DNA of 64,000 nt. Origin: Thalassovita autumnalis. GTDB lineage: Bacteria; Pseudomonadota; Alphaproteobacteria; Rhodobacterales; Rhodobacteraceae. Shown piece after piece: positions 36,132-44,265 of the stretch (its first letter is position 1; each line of letters opens with the position of its first letter). The position numbers and the translations under genes were made by a program. The notes beneath the pieces are model-generated. The model was not told the origin of the DNA, did not search any database, and saw only the letters and a program-made list of their open reading frames with translations. The stretch spans positions 186,001 through 250,000 of the forward strand of contig NZ_CYSB01000030.1 in NCBI RefSeq assembly GCF_001458255.1, written 5' to 3'.

Positions 36132-37133
36132 TTATTGCGGCGCCAGCGCATCCAGACGGGGATGCATGATGCGGCGCCACAGGGCTGGCCATAGGGCCAC
36201 TACTGCCATCGTCGGCAGCGCATAGGGCAGGAGGGGCATCGCCGCCTCCAGCCGCAGGCCGGGGTAGGGGCGTGTTGGGTTCAAGTGATGGTCCGAGTGA
36301 CGCGGCGCGTTCAGCATCATCGCGGACGAATAGCGATGCGGTGTGTTCCAGCTGTGCTGCGGGCCAACGGGTTCTGGTTTGCCAGGCTCGCGGATCGCAC
36401 GGCGTAGCCCGTAATGCTGCACATAGTCTGACAGGATCATCTGCAGCTGGGCATAGCAGCAGACAGCGATCAGGGCGAATAAAGGGCCGACGCCAAAAGC
36501 ACCGGCGCTGAACAGTGTAAGGGCGGCGATGAGGCTGTAGTGCAGGTAGGGATGTTGCCAAAACCTGCGTCCTTTGCGCCGTTTGTTTTCCGCGATGAGG
36601 CCTTCGCGAAAGCCGCCGCGCCACCAATGTGGTGCAAAGCGCCAGACACTTTGCCCGCGCGGTGCGGAGCTGGGATCGCGGTCCGTGCCGACATGGATGT
36701 GATGCACCAGCGGATGGGCGGATACATGGTGGCCGATTAACAAAGATGAATAGACCAGCTTGCCCAAACGGCGCATCCAGCGGCGGGGGCGATGGATCAG
36801 TTCATGGGCATTGGGATGGCCGATCTGACCAAAGAACAAGCCATAACCGATCAACAGCCCCAACCGTTCCCAGAGACCCAAGCCACTGGCCCCGCCAATC
36901 GCCCAGACAGCCAGCGCCAGCATCGGCAGATGCAACAGGCCCAAGGTCACGGACAGACCATCACCGCTGGGAAACTCCGCGTCGGGATTTGGCGCAGTGG
37001 GGGTAAGCTTGTCCAGGCTCCAGGTGAAAACCGTGATCGCCAGAACAGCGGCTAGAACCAGCCAGCCCCCGATGACACTGGCGCAGATCAGCAGCGCGGC
37101 TGGCAGCAATGTCGCAACAGAAAATAGCCACAT
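36132..37133 (-). CDS. AlkB-like alkane 1-monooxygenase / membrane fatty-acid-desaturase-fold hydroxylase
   Basis: A 333-residue integral membrane di-iron protein. Histidine clusters are HELIHR, GHHVSAHPLVHHIH and RHSDHH near the C-terminus; GTDRDPSSAPRGQSVWRF and QHYGL also match AlkB. It should hydroxylate a terminal carbon, but it is shorter than the usual 400-residue AlkB and no rubredoxin or rubredoxin reductase is encoded nearby, so the electron donor and substrate are open. It stands alone on its strand. Confidence 0.85.
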   Translation of the reverse strand: MWLFSVATLLPAALLICASVIGGWLVLAAVLAITVFTWSLDKLTPTAPNPDAEFPSGDGLSVTLGLLHLPMLALAVWAIGGASGLGLWERLGLLIGYGLFFGQIGHPNAHELIHRPRRWMRRLGKLVYSSLLIGHHVSAHPLVHHIHVGTDRDPSSAPRGQSVWRFAPHWWRGGFREGLIAENKRRKGRRFWQHPYLHYSLIAALTLFSAGAFGVGPLFALIAVCCYAQLQMILSDYVQHYGLRRAIREPGKPEPVGPQHSWNTPHRYSSAMMLNAPRHSDHHLNPTRPYPGLRLEAAMPLLPYALPTMAVVALWPALWRRIMHPRLDALAPQ

Positions 37134-37283
37134 GGTGGGGCACTCAGGTTCAATCCAAGAGCGAGCTTACCCGCGCACATGGATCAGTGCAAATACTGAA
37201 GGATTTTGTTGGCTTGGAGTCTTAAAGACAAGTTTGGAGGATAATTTCTTGATCGAGCCGGACTTCAAATTGCCTAAAGACAA

Positions 37284-37694
37284 CTAAACACCGACCTCAG
37301 GGCCCGGACAATTGAGCGGGTCATCGGTTTTTAGCACCTCATACAGTTCTGACGCTGGCTCTGGTCCGTAGAAGGTGGCGCGCAGCCCTTCGGGCCCTTT
37401 GACAAAGCTCCAGCATTGCGGGCCATTGAGGTCCTCATAGACAAAACAGATCCGCCGATTGTCTTCGTACCAGTAGCCCTCTTTGCATTCGCCGCCCAGA
37501 AACGACCAGCGCACGCGGCGATTGTTGAGGTATTCCTCACCGCCATAGGGCACGCCGTCTTCGGCGAAATAGAAGGTCTGCCCTTTGGTGTAGCTTTCAA
37601 ACTCTTCACCGGTCATCGCGTCCTGCGCTTGCGCGGGTGACGACGGGGAAAGCGCCACAAGGGCTTGAGCGATCAGGGGTAACATGGCTTTCAT
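37284..37694 (-). CDS. Secreted protein of unknown function
   Basis: A 136-residue protein with a signal peptide (about 1-22, cleavage near AQAQ). The mature part begins AMTGEEFESYTKGQTFYF and contains YGGEEYLNNRRVRWSFLGG, with four Cys (GGEC, RRIC, PQC, LNC) that may form two disulfides. I do not recognise a named family. The start at 37694 is set by the signal peptide; the frame is open six codons further. It is divergent from lysoplasmalogenase. Confidence 0.75.
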   Translation of the reverse strand: MKAMLPLIAQALVALSPSSPAQAQDAMTGEEFESYTKGQTFYFAEDGVPYGGEEYLNNRRVRWSFLGGECKEGYWYEDNRRICFVYEDLNGPQCWSFVKGPEGLRATFYGPEPASELYEVLKTDDPLNCPGPEVGV

Positions 37695-37762
37695 GGCCCC
37701 ATGCTGCCGCAAAGCGGCGCAGCAACCAAATCACATTTTTTGAAACTGCGTGGCGGGGCCGG

Positions 37763-38401
37763 ATGTTTACCTTTCTTAACTTCACCATTTTCACGGGGTT
37801 TGCTCTGTCCGCGCTGTATCTGCTGTGGTTCTGTTACCGGCCTGCAAGCGGCGCCAAGACGGCGGTCAAAACCCTTGCCGTGGCACTGCCGGCGCTGGGT
37901 CTGAGCGTCAGTGGTGCGCCCTTGTTGCCGCTACTGGGGCTTTGGGCCTGTGCTATGGGGGACTTTCTGTTGTCGCGGGATGGTGAGGCGATGCTGCAGG
38001 GGGGCATCGGTGCTTTCGCGCTGGGGCATATCCTCTATGTCGTTGCCTTCTTTGTGCATTTCTCACCGGAACTGGCCTGGGGCACCCTCTGGGTTCCGGC
38101 GCTGCTGATCCTCTTGGGCCTGTCCACCGAGGTGTGGTTGCAACCCCATACCGGGGCGCTGCGCTGGCCGGTGCGGATCTACGTGCTGCTGATCCTGACC
38201 ATGGGCTGTGTCGCCGCACAGCAACCGATTCCCCAAACATGGGTGTTTTGGGGCGCATTGGCGTTCATTTTGTCGGATTTGGTGCTGTCGGTGCAGATTT
38301 TTGTCAAAAATGACGGTCCTTTCGGTCGGGTGGCGCCTTTTGTCATCTGGTTCTTTTACTACGTTGCGCAAGTGCTTATTTTTTATGGATTCATCGCGTG
38401 A
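37763..38401 (+). CDS. Lysoplasmalogenase (YhhN/TMEM86 family)
   Basis: A 212-residue integral membrane protein with about eight hydrophobic segments. ACAMGDFLLSRDGE and the GHILYVVAFFVHF stretch are characteristic of the YhhN family, whose members hydrolyse the vinyl-ether bond of lysoplasmalogens. The enzymatic role in this organism is inferred from the family. The ATG at 37763 begins the first membrane segment; the open frame starts earlier but without sense. Confidence 0.85.
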   Translation: MFTFLNFTIFTGFALSALYLLWFCYRPASGAKTAVKTLAVALPALGLSVSGAPLLPLLGLWACAMGDFLLSRDGEAMLQGGIGAFALGHILYVVAFFVHFSPELAWGTLWVPALLILLGLSTEVWLQPHTGALRWPVRIYVLLILTMGCVAAQQPIPQTWVFWGALAFILSDLVLSVQIFVKNDGPFGRVAPFVIWFFYYVAQVLIFYGFIA

Positions 38402-38517
38402 AAATACATTGAGTCTCACAGGGTTTTCCACAGGCTAATCCCCAAGAAAACAAGGGCTTGGCCTTTCAAAGGGGGCGGGAACTGGCTAGGTGAAATCAAA
38501 CACTTGCGGAGTCCCGG

Positions 38518-39696
38518 ATGTCCTTTTTCGGCAAATTGAAACAGCGATTGATGAAGTCGTCCTCACGTCTTGAGGACGGGTTGGAGTCGATTGTTGAGGA
38601 TGGTGGCGAAGTTGAGGAGGTTGTGGAGGCAACCCCCGAAGCGCAGCCAGAGCCGCAGTCTGCACCCGCGGACGAGCCTGAAGAGCAGGGCGCAGAAGAG
38701 GTTTCAGAGGCTGCTCCGGAACCTGAGGTGTCAGAGCCTGAGGCAGCGGAACAACCCGCCGCTGAACCCGCGGCAGCACCCGAGCCCGAACCTGAACAGC
38801 AAGCCAGCAAACCCGGCTTCTTCGGGCGCCTCATGGGGCGGAGCGAAACCAAACAGGTGACCCGTCGCGTGTTGGATGACGACATGCTGGAACAGCTCGA
38901 AGAGCTGTTGATCGCATCGGACATGGGCGTGGAAACCGCGACTCGCGTCACCGCCAATATCGCGGAAGGCCGTTTTGGCAAGAAGCTGTCGACTGATGAA
39001 ATCAAATCCCTGCTGGCCCAGGAAGTGGCCCGCATCATGGAGCCGGTGGCCAAGCCGCTGCCAATTTATGCCAAAACCCCGCAGGTGGTTCTGGTGGTGG
39101 GCGTCAACGGATCCGGCAAGACCACAACCATCGGCAAACTGGCCAGTCAATTCCGCGCTGCGGGCAAATCCGTGGTGATTGCGGCGGGCGATACCTTCCG
39201 GGCGGCCGCGGTTGAACAGCTGCAGGTCTGGGGCGAACGTGCCGGTGTGCCTGTGTTGACCGCGCCCGAAGGTTCAGATCCCGCAAGTCTGGCGTTTGAC
39301 GCTATGACCAAGGCCGAGGCAGAGGGCGCCGATCTGTTGCTGATCGACACGGCGGGCCGGCTGCAGAACCGCGCTGATCTGATGGAAGAGCTGGCCAAGA
39401 TCGTGCGGGTGATCCGTAAGAAAGATGAAACCGCACCGCACAATACGTTGCTGGTGCTGGATGCGACCACCGGACAAAACGCTTTGAACCAGGTTTCGAC
39501 CTTTGGGGAGTTGGCGGATGTCTCGGGTCTGGTCATGACGAAACTAGATGGGACCGCAAAGGGCGGCGTGCTGGTGGCCTTGGCTGACCGGTTTGGCCTG
39601 CCGATCCACGCGATTGGCGTGGGGGAGCAGATCGACGATCTGCAGGCCTTTGATCCCGAAGAATTTGCGAAGGCGCTGACGGGTCTCGATGCTTGA
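38518..39696 (+). CDS. ftsY: Signal recognition particle receptor FtsY
   Basis: A 392-residue SRP-family GTPase that docks ribosome-nascent chain complexes at the membrane. The acidic N-terminal A domain (1-100) is rich in Glu, Pro and Ala. The NG domain follows, with GVNGSGKTTTIGKLA, DTFRAAAVEQL, LIDTAGRLQN, TKLDGTAKGG and the GVGEQIDDLQ motif near the end. It overlaps the next gene by 8 bases. Confidence 0.97.
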   Translation: MSFFGKLKQRLMKSSSRLEDGLESIVEDGGEVEEVVEATPEAQPEPQSAPADEPEEQGAEEVSEAAPEPEVSEPEAAEQPAAEPAAAPEPEPEQQASKPGFFGRLMGRSETKQVTRRVLDDDMLEQLEELLIASDMGVETATRVTANIAEGRFGKKLSTDEIKSLLAQEVARIMEPVAKPLPIYAKTPQVVLVVGVNGSGKTTTIGKLASQFRAAGKSVVIAAGDTFRAAAVEQLQVWGERAGVPVLTAPEGSDPASLAFDAMTKAEAEGADLLLIDTAGRLQNRADLMEELAKIVRVIRKKDETAPHNTLLVLDATTGQNALNQVSTFGELADVSGLVMTKLDGTAKGGVLVALADRFGLPIHAIGVGEQIDDLQAFDPEEFAKALTGLDA

Positions 39697-40126
39697 AATT
39701 CATGATTCACTGAAAAACGAACACGGCTGGGATATCGTGGCGCTGCATGAGGCGGTGGACGAGCTGCTGGATGGCAGCCGGTTGAGCCACCCGTTCCCCG
39801 GCGATGATATCTGGGGCGACGATCGCATTCTCTATGCGGAGGTCGTGGTGACCCATGGCGATATCCTGATCGGTGCGGGCCGTTTGATCTGGGATTCTGC
39901 CCAGGATCAGGCGCTGCCGCGGATCACTGATCTGTGCCTGCTGCGCCGCTATCGCAATGCCTTCACGGTTGAGACGATTGTGTCGAGCCTGATCGATGAA
40001 TACGCCAAACATGCCGATGGGGGCCCGGTCATTCTGGGCCATGACGGGCGTGAGATCGATATCTCGGAACGGCTGGAGCGGCTGCGCGATATCGAAATGG
40101 GGCAGTTTGAACCCCGTGTGATCTGA
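39689..40126 (+). CDS. Conserved-looking protein of unknown function after ftsY
   Basis: A 145-residue soluble acidic protein whose start overlaps the end of ftsY. I do not recognise it. A central part (DILIGAGRLIWDSAQDQ, then LRRYRNAFTVETIVSSLIDE) is faintly like an acetyltransferase core, but no acetyl-CoA loop is evident, so I leave it unnamed. Translational coupling with ftsY suggests constant expression. Confidence 0.7.
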   Translation: MLEIHDSLKNEHGWDIVALHEAVDELLDGSRLSHPFPGDDIWGDDRILYAEVVVTHGDILIGAGRLIWDSAQDQALPRITDLCLLRRYRNAFTVETIVSSLIDEYAKHADGGPVILGHDGREIDISERLERLRDIEMGQFEPRVI

Positions 40127-40146
40127 AACAGAAGGCGTGAGTTGAG

Positions 40147-41049
40147 ATGAGTGCGTGGCTGACATCTCTGGAAGGGACGGAGGCCGGGCACCAGTTGGCA
40201 CTGGCCTTGGCTCTGACGGCGGCCTTCCTACATGCGGTGTTCGGTGCCCTTCAAAAGGGGCGGCACGATCCCTGGCTGACCCGTGGCGCCATTGATTTCA
40301 GCTACGGCGTCATGGCGGCGCCTTTTGCTTTCTTTGTGGTCCCATGGCCCGAACCACATATGTGGCCGATCCTTGGTGGTGCCTTTGTGATCCACGTCGG
40401 CTACAAACTGCTGCAGAGCTATGCCTACACCAAGGGCGATTTCACCGTGGTCTACCCGGTGGTGCGCGGCATGGGGCCGTTGTTTACCGTGGTTGGCGCC
40501 TATCTGGTGTTTGGCGAGACGTTCAGCTGGATGCAATGGGCCGGTGTCGGCGTGTTGTTGGCGGGTATCTTCGGGCTGGCGATCTACAATATGATCTTCC
40601 TGACCTCATCGCGTGACACGCTTGGGGTGGCGATGGTGCTGGCCTCTTTCACCGGGTTGTTCGTGGCGCTTTACACCACCTATGACGCCTATGGCATCCG
40701 GGCGACGGCGGATCCTTTTACCTTTTTGGCGTGGTTCTTCCTGATTGATGGTCTGGCGATGCCACCGATTGCTTACCTGCGCTGGCGCCGCATGGCGCAT
40801 CCCCCGGCCGTGGCGCCGCTGATGCTGCGCGGTGTGATCGGCGGGTTAATTGCCTTCGCCAGTTTCGGCTCGGTCATGATGGCGACGCGGCTGGACAAAG
40901 TGGGTGAAGCCGCAGTGCTGCGGGAGACCTCAACCGTCTTTGCGGCAATCATTGGCTGGCTGTTTTTGAAAGAGACAGTGGGGCCGCGGCGCATCGCCTT
41001 GATGGCTTTGATTGCTTTGGGTGCGGTGATTGTTGAAATGGGCGGCTGA
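40147..41049 (+). CDS. DMT-superfamily transporter (EamA domains)
   Basis: A 300-residue inner-membrane protein with ten hydrophobic segments. The first repeat contains GDFTVVYPVVRGMGPLFTVV, typical of a subgroup separate from the other DMT proteins of this window. The substrate is unknown. It follows the unknown gene by 20 bases and precedes yciB, so ftsY to yciB may be one transcript. Ribosome-binding GTTGAG is weak. Confidence 0.87.
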   Translation: MSAWLTSLEGTEAGHQLALALALTAAFLHAVFGALQKGRHDPWLTRGAIDFSYGVMAAPFAFFVVPWPEPHMWPILGGAFVIHVGYKLLQSYAYTKGDFTVVYPVVRGMGPLFTVVGAYLVFGETFSWMQWAGVGVLLAGIFGLAIYNMIFLTSSRDTLGVAMVLASFTGLFVALYTTYDAYGIRATADPFTFLAWFFLIDGLAMPPIAYLRWRRMAHPPAVAPLMLRGVIGGLIAFASFGSVMMATRLDKVGEAAVLRETSTVFAAIIGWLFLKETVGPRRIALMALIALGAVIVEMGG

Positions 41050-41102
41050 ACACCCGATATAGGGCGGCACAGCCCGCGTTTGGGCCGCGATGAGGAGTGA
41101 AG

Positions 41103-41744
41103 ATGTCAAAGACCCCCGAAACTGACGGTGCAGTGCCTGCCAAGTCGGTGAACCCGATGCTGAAATCCGCGCTGGAATTCGGCCCCATCGCAGCCTTCTT
41201 TGCCGCCTATATCCTGCTGAAGGATCAAAGCTTTGACATCGGTGGCACGGCCTATGATGGCTTCATCGTGGTCACCGCTGGGTTCATCCCGCTTCTTGTG
41301 GCCTCAACCCTGGTGCTGTGGCGCCTGACCGGCCATCTGTCGAAGATGCAGATCGTGACGCTGGTGCTGGTGGTTGTTTTTGGCGGCATGTCGGTCTGGC
41401 TCAACGATGAGCGGTTCTTCAAGCTGAAGCCGACGCTGATTTACCTGTTGTTTGGCGGTGCTTTGGGTTTCGGCCTGATGCGCGGGACCAGCTATCTGGA
41501 GGCGGTGATGGACACCGCGCTGGCGCTGACGCGTGAAGGCTGGATGATCCTGACACGGCGGCTGATGTATTTCTTCTTTGGGCTGGCGGCGCTGAATGAA
41601 ATCGTCTGGCGCACCCAAACCACTGAGGCCTGGGTCTATTTCAAAACCTTTGGCCTGACCGCGGCTATATTCCTGTTCTTCATGACACAGGGCAAGCTGT
41701 TCAAGGACCACAGCCTTGAGGCCGAAGAAGAAACGGCGGAGTAA
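41103..41744 (+). CDS. yciB: Inner-membrane-spanning protein YciB (septation protein A family)
   Basis: A 213-residue protein with five or six membrane segments. The family signature is seen in LEFGPIAAFFAAY, KLKPTLIYLLFGGALGFG and LRGLAALNEIVWR-like positions (FFGLAALNEIVWRTQ). It is linked to cell envelope and division in enterobacteria. The ATG at 41103 follows GAGGAGTG at a good distance; a GTG two codons before is less likely. Confidence 0.9.
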   Translation: MSKTPETDGAVPAKSVNPMLKSALEFGPIAAFFAAYILLKDQSFDIGGTAYDGFIVVTAGFIPLLVASTLVLWRLTGHLSKMQIVTLVLVVVFGGMSVWLNDERFFKLKPTLIYLLFGGALGFGLMRGTSYLEAVMDTALALTREGWMILTRRLMYFFFGLAALNEIVWRTQTTEAWVYFKTFGLTAAIFLFFMTQGKLFKDHSLEAEEETAE

Positions 41745-41757
41745 CCCCCGCCGTTTT
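41731..41757 (+). terminator. Terminator overlapping the yciB stop codon
   Basis: AAACGGCGG (41731-41739) lies in the last yciB codons and pairs with CCGCCGTTTT just after the stop. Confidence 0.75.
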
Positions 41758-41802
41758 CGCATCTCGATCTTTCAAGGATCTCTAAGACTGGGTGTTTCGC
41801 GT

Positions 41803-41873
41803 CCGAACCGAGGGGCGAAGCGAAGCGCCCGCCCCGTGGGGGCGGTTCGGGCGCAGCCAAATCAGAGATTTGG
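41803..41873. repeat. Palindromic intergenic unit, possible repeated element
   Basis: Two nested structures: CCGAACCG (41803-41810) with CGGTTCGG (41843-41850) enclosing a GC-rich core, then CCAAATC (41857-41863) and GATTTGG (41867-41873) as a perfect 7-bp hairpin. It lies between yciB and the GST gene. It looks like a REP-type dispersed palindrome. Confidence 0.45.
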
Positions 41874-41920
41874 CACCGTGTTCCCCGGCTCATGACCGTG
41901 AATCCTTAGCAGAGATGAAG

Positions 41921-41945
41921 GGCTGGCCGCTTGGTCAGCCTTTTT
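41921..41945 (+). terminator. Terminator reading in the plus direction, overlapping the GST 3' end
   Basis: GGCTGGCC (41921-41928) pairs with GGTCAGCC (41933-41940) allowing one mismatch, then TTTTT. It would stop plus-strand transcripts and overlaps the stop of the convergent GST gene. Confidence 0.6.
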
Positions 41946-42642
41946 GTTTGAACAGCAGTTCCTGCGCTTTCTTGTTGTCCTGCAGGTTTGAGCGCATGTC
42001 CGCGGCCACGGCCCGGCCTTTGGCAATGCCATCGCGGGCCGCCAGTTGGTCCAGCCAGCGTTTCAGGTTCGGTTTATCGCTGAGGTCCTGCTGCTGCCCT
42101 TCCCAGAGCGACGCCCAGGGCCAGATCGCCATGTCTGCGATGGAGTAGAAATCGCCCGCAACATACTCATTTTCCGCCAGCTGGGTGTCCAGCACGCGGT
42201 AGAGGCGGCTGACCTCATTGCGGTAGCGGTCCTTGGCGTAGGGCAGATCATTGGGCGGATCCATCGCCGGGGCGTATTTCAGGAAGTGGTGCGCCTGACC
42301 CGCCATCGGGCCGACGCCACCCATCTGCCACATCAGCCATTGCTCCACGGCCACCTGCTCGCGCGCGTTGGAGCCATAGAACTGGCCGGTCTTGCGGGCC
42401 AGGTACTGCAGGATCGCACCGCTTTCAAACATCGCAATCGGGGCGCCATCTGGCCCATTCGGATCTACGATGGCGGGCATCCGGTTGTTGGGGGCGATTT
42501 TCAGGAAATCCGGCTCAAACTGCGCTCCAGCGCCAATGTCCACCAGATGCAGATTATACGGCAGGCCCATCTCTTCCAGCGCGATGGAGATTTTCCAGCC
42601 GTTTGGCGTGGGCCAGTAATAGAGGTCGATTGCGTTGCTCAT
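41935..42642 (-). CDS. Glutathione S-transferase (nu-class-like, YfcG/YghU type)
   Basis: A 235-residue cytoplasmic protein with an N-terminal thioredoxin-like domain (YYWPTPNGWKISIALEEMG, cis-Pro in NNRMPAIVD, ESGAILQYLA) and an all-helical C-terminal domain. The TPNG motif near the N-terminus fits the bacterial disulfide-reductase-type GSTs. The ATG at 42642 starts at the first strand; an open frame to 42693 is not used. It is divergent from the riboswitch-metZ unit. Confidence 0.9.
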   Translation of the reverse strand: MSNAIDLYYWPTPNGWKISIALEEMGLPYNLHLVDIGAGAQFEPDFLKIAPNNRMPAIVDPNGPDGAPIAMFESGAILQYLARKTGQFYGSNAREQVAVEQWLMWQMGGVGPMAGQAHHFLKYAPAMDPPNDLPYAKDRYRNEVSRLYRVLDTQLAENEYVAGDFYSIADMAIWPWASLWEGQQQDLSDKPNLKRWLDQLAARDGIAKGRAVAADMRSNLQDNKKAQELLFKQKG

Positions 42643-42773
42643 GTCATACTCCCTAGTTGGGGGCGATGATGGCGCTTTGGCCGCTGGTGGCAAGGGGGCA
42701 TCGCGTATCTCACGTATAGGTGTCGTGACGACAGGTAAACTTGACCTTGCCTCTGCTCTGTCCTATCAGGCGG

Positions 42774-42829
42774 GCCGTGGCGATTTGTTTACCGGATTGC
42801 GGGCCACGTAAAATATTCCGCTAAAGAGG
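42774..42829 (+). promoter_or_regulatory. SAM-II riboswitch upstream of metZ
   Basis: The consensus of the alphaproteobacterial SAM-II (metA) element is clear: CCGTGG at 42775-42780, then CGATTTGTTTACCGGATTGC, the matching CCACGT at 42804-42809, an A-rich stretch and the final CGCTAAAG at 42820-42827. CGTGG and CCACG make the stem and the flanking parts the pseudoknot. It binds S-adenosylmethionine and here precedes a methionine-synthesis gene, as is usual for this class. A terminator follows immediately. Confidence 0.9.
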
Positions 42830-42837
42830 TCAGGATG

Positions 42838-42876
42838 AAAGAGCCCCTTTCGCTTGACCGCGACGGGGCTTTTTTA
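42838..42876 (+). terminator. Attenuator terminator between SAM-II aptamer and metZ
   Basis: AGCCCC (42842-42847) pairs with GGGGCT (42865-42870), followed by TTTTTATTT. It lies just after the aptamer and before the metZ ribosome-binding site, so control by transcription termination is likely. Which side of the switch SAM stabilises cannot be shown by reading alone. Confidence 0.8.
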
Positions 42877-42904
42877 TTTGGGCGGGATGCCCGGAGGATT
42901 TGGA

Positions 42905-44086
42905 ATGAGCGAGAGCTGGAACAAACGCACCAAACTGGTGCATGGCGGCACGCGGCGCAGCCAGTATAATGAGGTGAGCGAAGCAGTCTTCCTGACCCAG
43001 GGGTTTGTCTATGACACCGCCGAACAGGCCGAAGCACGGTTTGAAAAGGCGGGGCAGGATGAGTTCATCTATGCCCGCTATGGCAACCCGACCATGGCGA
43101 TGTTCGAAGACCGGATTTCTGACTATCTGGGCTATGAGGATGGCTTTGCCTGTGCCTCTGGCATGGCGGCGGTCAATGGCGCGCTGATGGCGCTGTTGAA
43201 AGCCGGCGATCACGTTGTCGCCTCACGGGCGCTCTTTGGCTCCTGCCTCTACATCCTCGAAGATATCCTGACCCGTTTTGGCGTCAACGTGACGCTGGTC
43301 GATGGCACCGACAATGCGGCCTGGGCCCAATCGATCACTGCAAAGACCGATCTGGTTTTCCTTGAATCGATTTCGAACCCGACACTGGAAGTCATTGATC
43401 TGAAACATGTTTGCGATCTGGCGCACGAGGTTGGCGCGATCGTGGTGGTGGATGATGCGATGGCCACGCCGGTTTACTCCTATGCCAAGGCTTGCGGCGC
43501 CGATATCTCGGTTGTGTCGACCACCAAACATGTGGACGGGCAGGGCCGGATGCTGGGTGGTATCATTTGTGGGCCCAAGGATCTGATCCGTGGCCCGGTT
43601 GAGACCTATATCAAACACACCGGCGGCGCGATGAACCCCTTCACCGCCTGGACCCACCTGAAAGCGCTGGAAACCATGGAACTGCGGGTGCGTGCACAAG
43701 CCGCGGCGGCATTGGATGTGGCTGAAGCGCTGAGCGGCCATGACAAGCTGAACGTGGTGCGCTACCCGACCCACAAGGCCCATCCGCAGCAGGAACTGGC
43801 CCTGTCGCAGGCCCCGGCTGGCGGCACTGTGCTGACGATTGAGGTGAAGGGTGGCAAAGAGGCCTGCTTCCGCTTCCTCAACGCGCTGCAGGTGATCACC
43901 ATCTCCAACAACTTTGCCGATGCGAAATCCATCGCCACCCATCCGGCTACGACGACCCACCAACGTCTGCCGCAGGAACAGAAAGACACGCTGGGGATCA
44001 GCCCCGGTCTGGTCCGCCTGTCGATCGGGCTGGAAGATCCAAGCGACCTGATCGCTGATCTGCTGCAGGCCCTGGATCAGGCCTAG
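42905..44086 (+). CDS. metZ: O-succinylhomoserine sulfhydrylase
   Basis: A 393-residue PLP enzyme that makes homocysteine from O-succinylhomoserine and sulfide in methionine synthesis. It has the Cys/Met metabolism family features: ARYGNPTMAMFEDRI, ASGMAAVNGALMALL, VVVDDAMATPVYSYA and the PLP lysine Lys208 in STTKHVDGQGR. The start at 42905 follows GGAGGATTTGGA; the frame is open from 42854 but this reads through the terminator. It is controlled by the SAM-II element. Confidence 0.94.
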   Translation: MSESWNKRTKLVHGGTRRSQYNEVSEAVFLTQGFVYDTAEQAEARFEKAGQDEFIYARYGNPTMAMFEDRISDYLGYEDGFACASGMAAVNGALMALLKAGDHVVASRALFGSCLYILEDILTRFGVNVTLVDGTDNAAWAQSITAKTDLVFLESISNPTLEVIDLKHVCDLAHEVGAIVVVDDAMATPVYSYAKACGADISVVSTTKHVDGQGRMLGGIICGPKDLIRGPVETYIKHTGGAMNPFTAWTHLKALETMELRVRAQAAAALDVAEALSGHDKLNVVRYPTHKAHPQQELALSQAPAGGTVLTIEVKGGKEACFRFLNALQVITISNNFADAKSIATHPATTTHQRLPQEQKDTLGISPGLVRLSIGLEDPSDLIADLLQALDQA

Positions 44087-44110
44087 GAAGAATTTCACTA
44101 AGAAACCGAC

Positions 44111-44138
44111 AAGGGGGACGCTTTGTGTCCCCCTTTTG
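44111..44138 (+). terminator. Terminator after metZ
   Basis: AAGGGGGAC (44111-44119) pairs with GTCCCCCTT (44127-44135), then TT. Confidence 0.9.
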
Positions 44139-44265
44139 CCGTTCATGGGATTGCACCACCGCAGGGGCTGCACTAGTTCACGGTTAAATTTGGCAAACTG
44201 GCCCGGCTGCATTAGATTGAGGGTCCACAGTTGCCACGGCAACAGCAGGTCGGGGATCACCAGCT

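Noticed and set aside
34289-36151. 620-codon minus-strand frame opposite the fused ABC ATPase
   Set aside because: Antisense shadow of a well-identified gene; no recognisable domain.
42854-42904. metZ start 17 codons earlier
   Set aside because: These codons are inside the terminator hairpin and T-run following the riboswitch.
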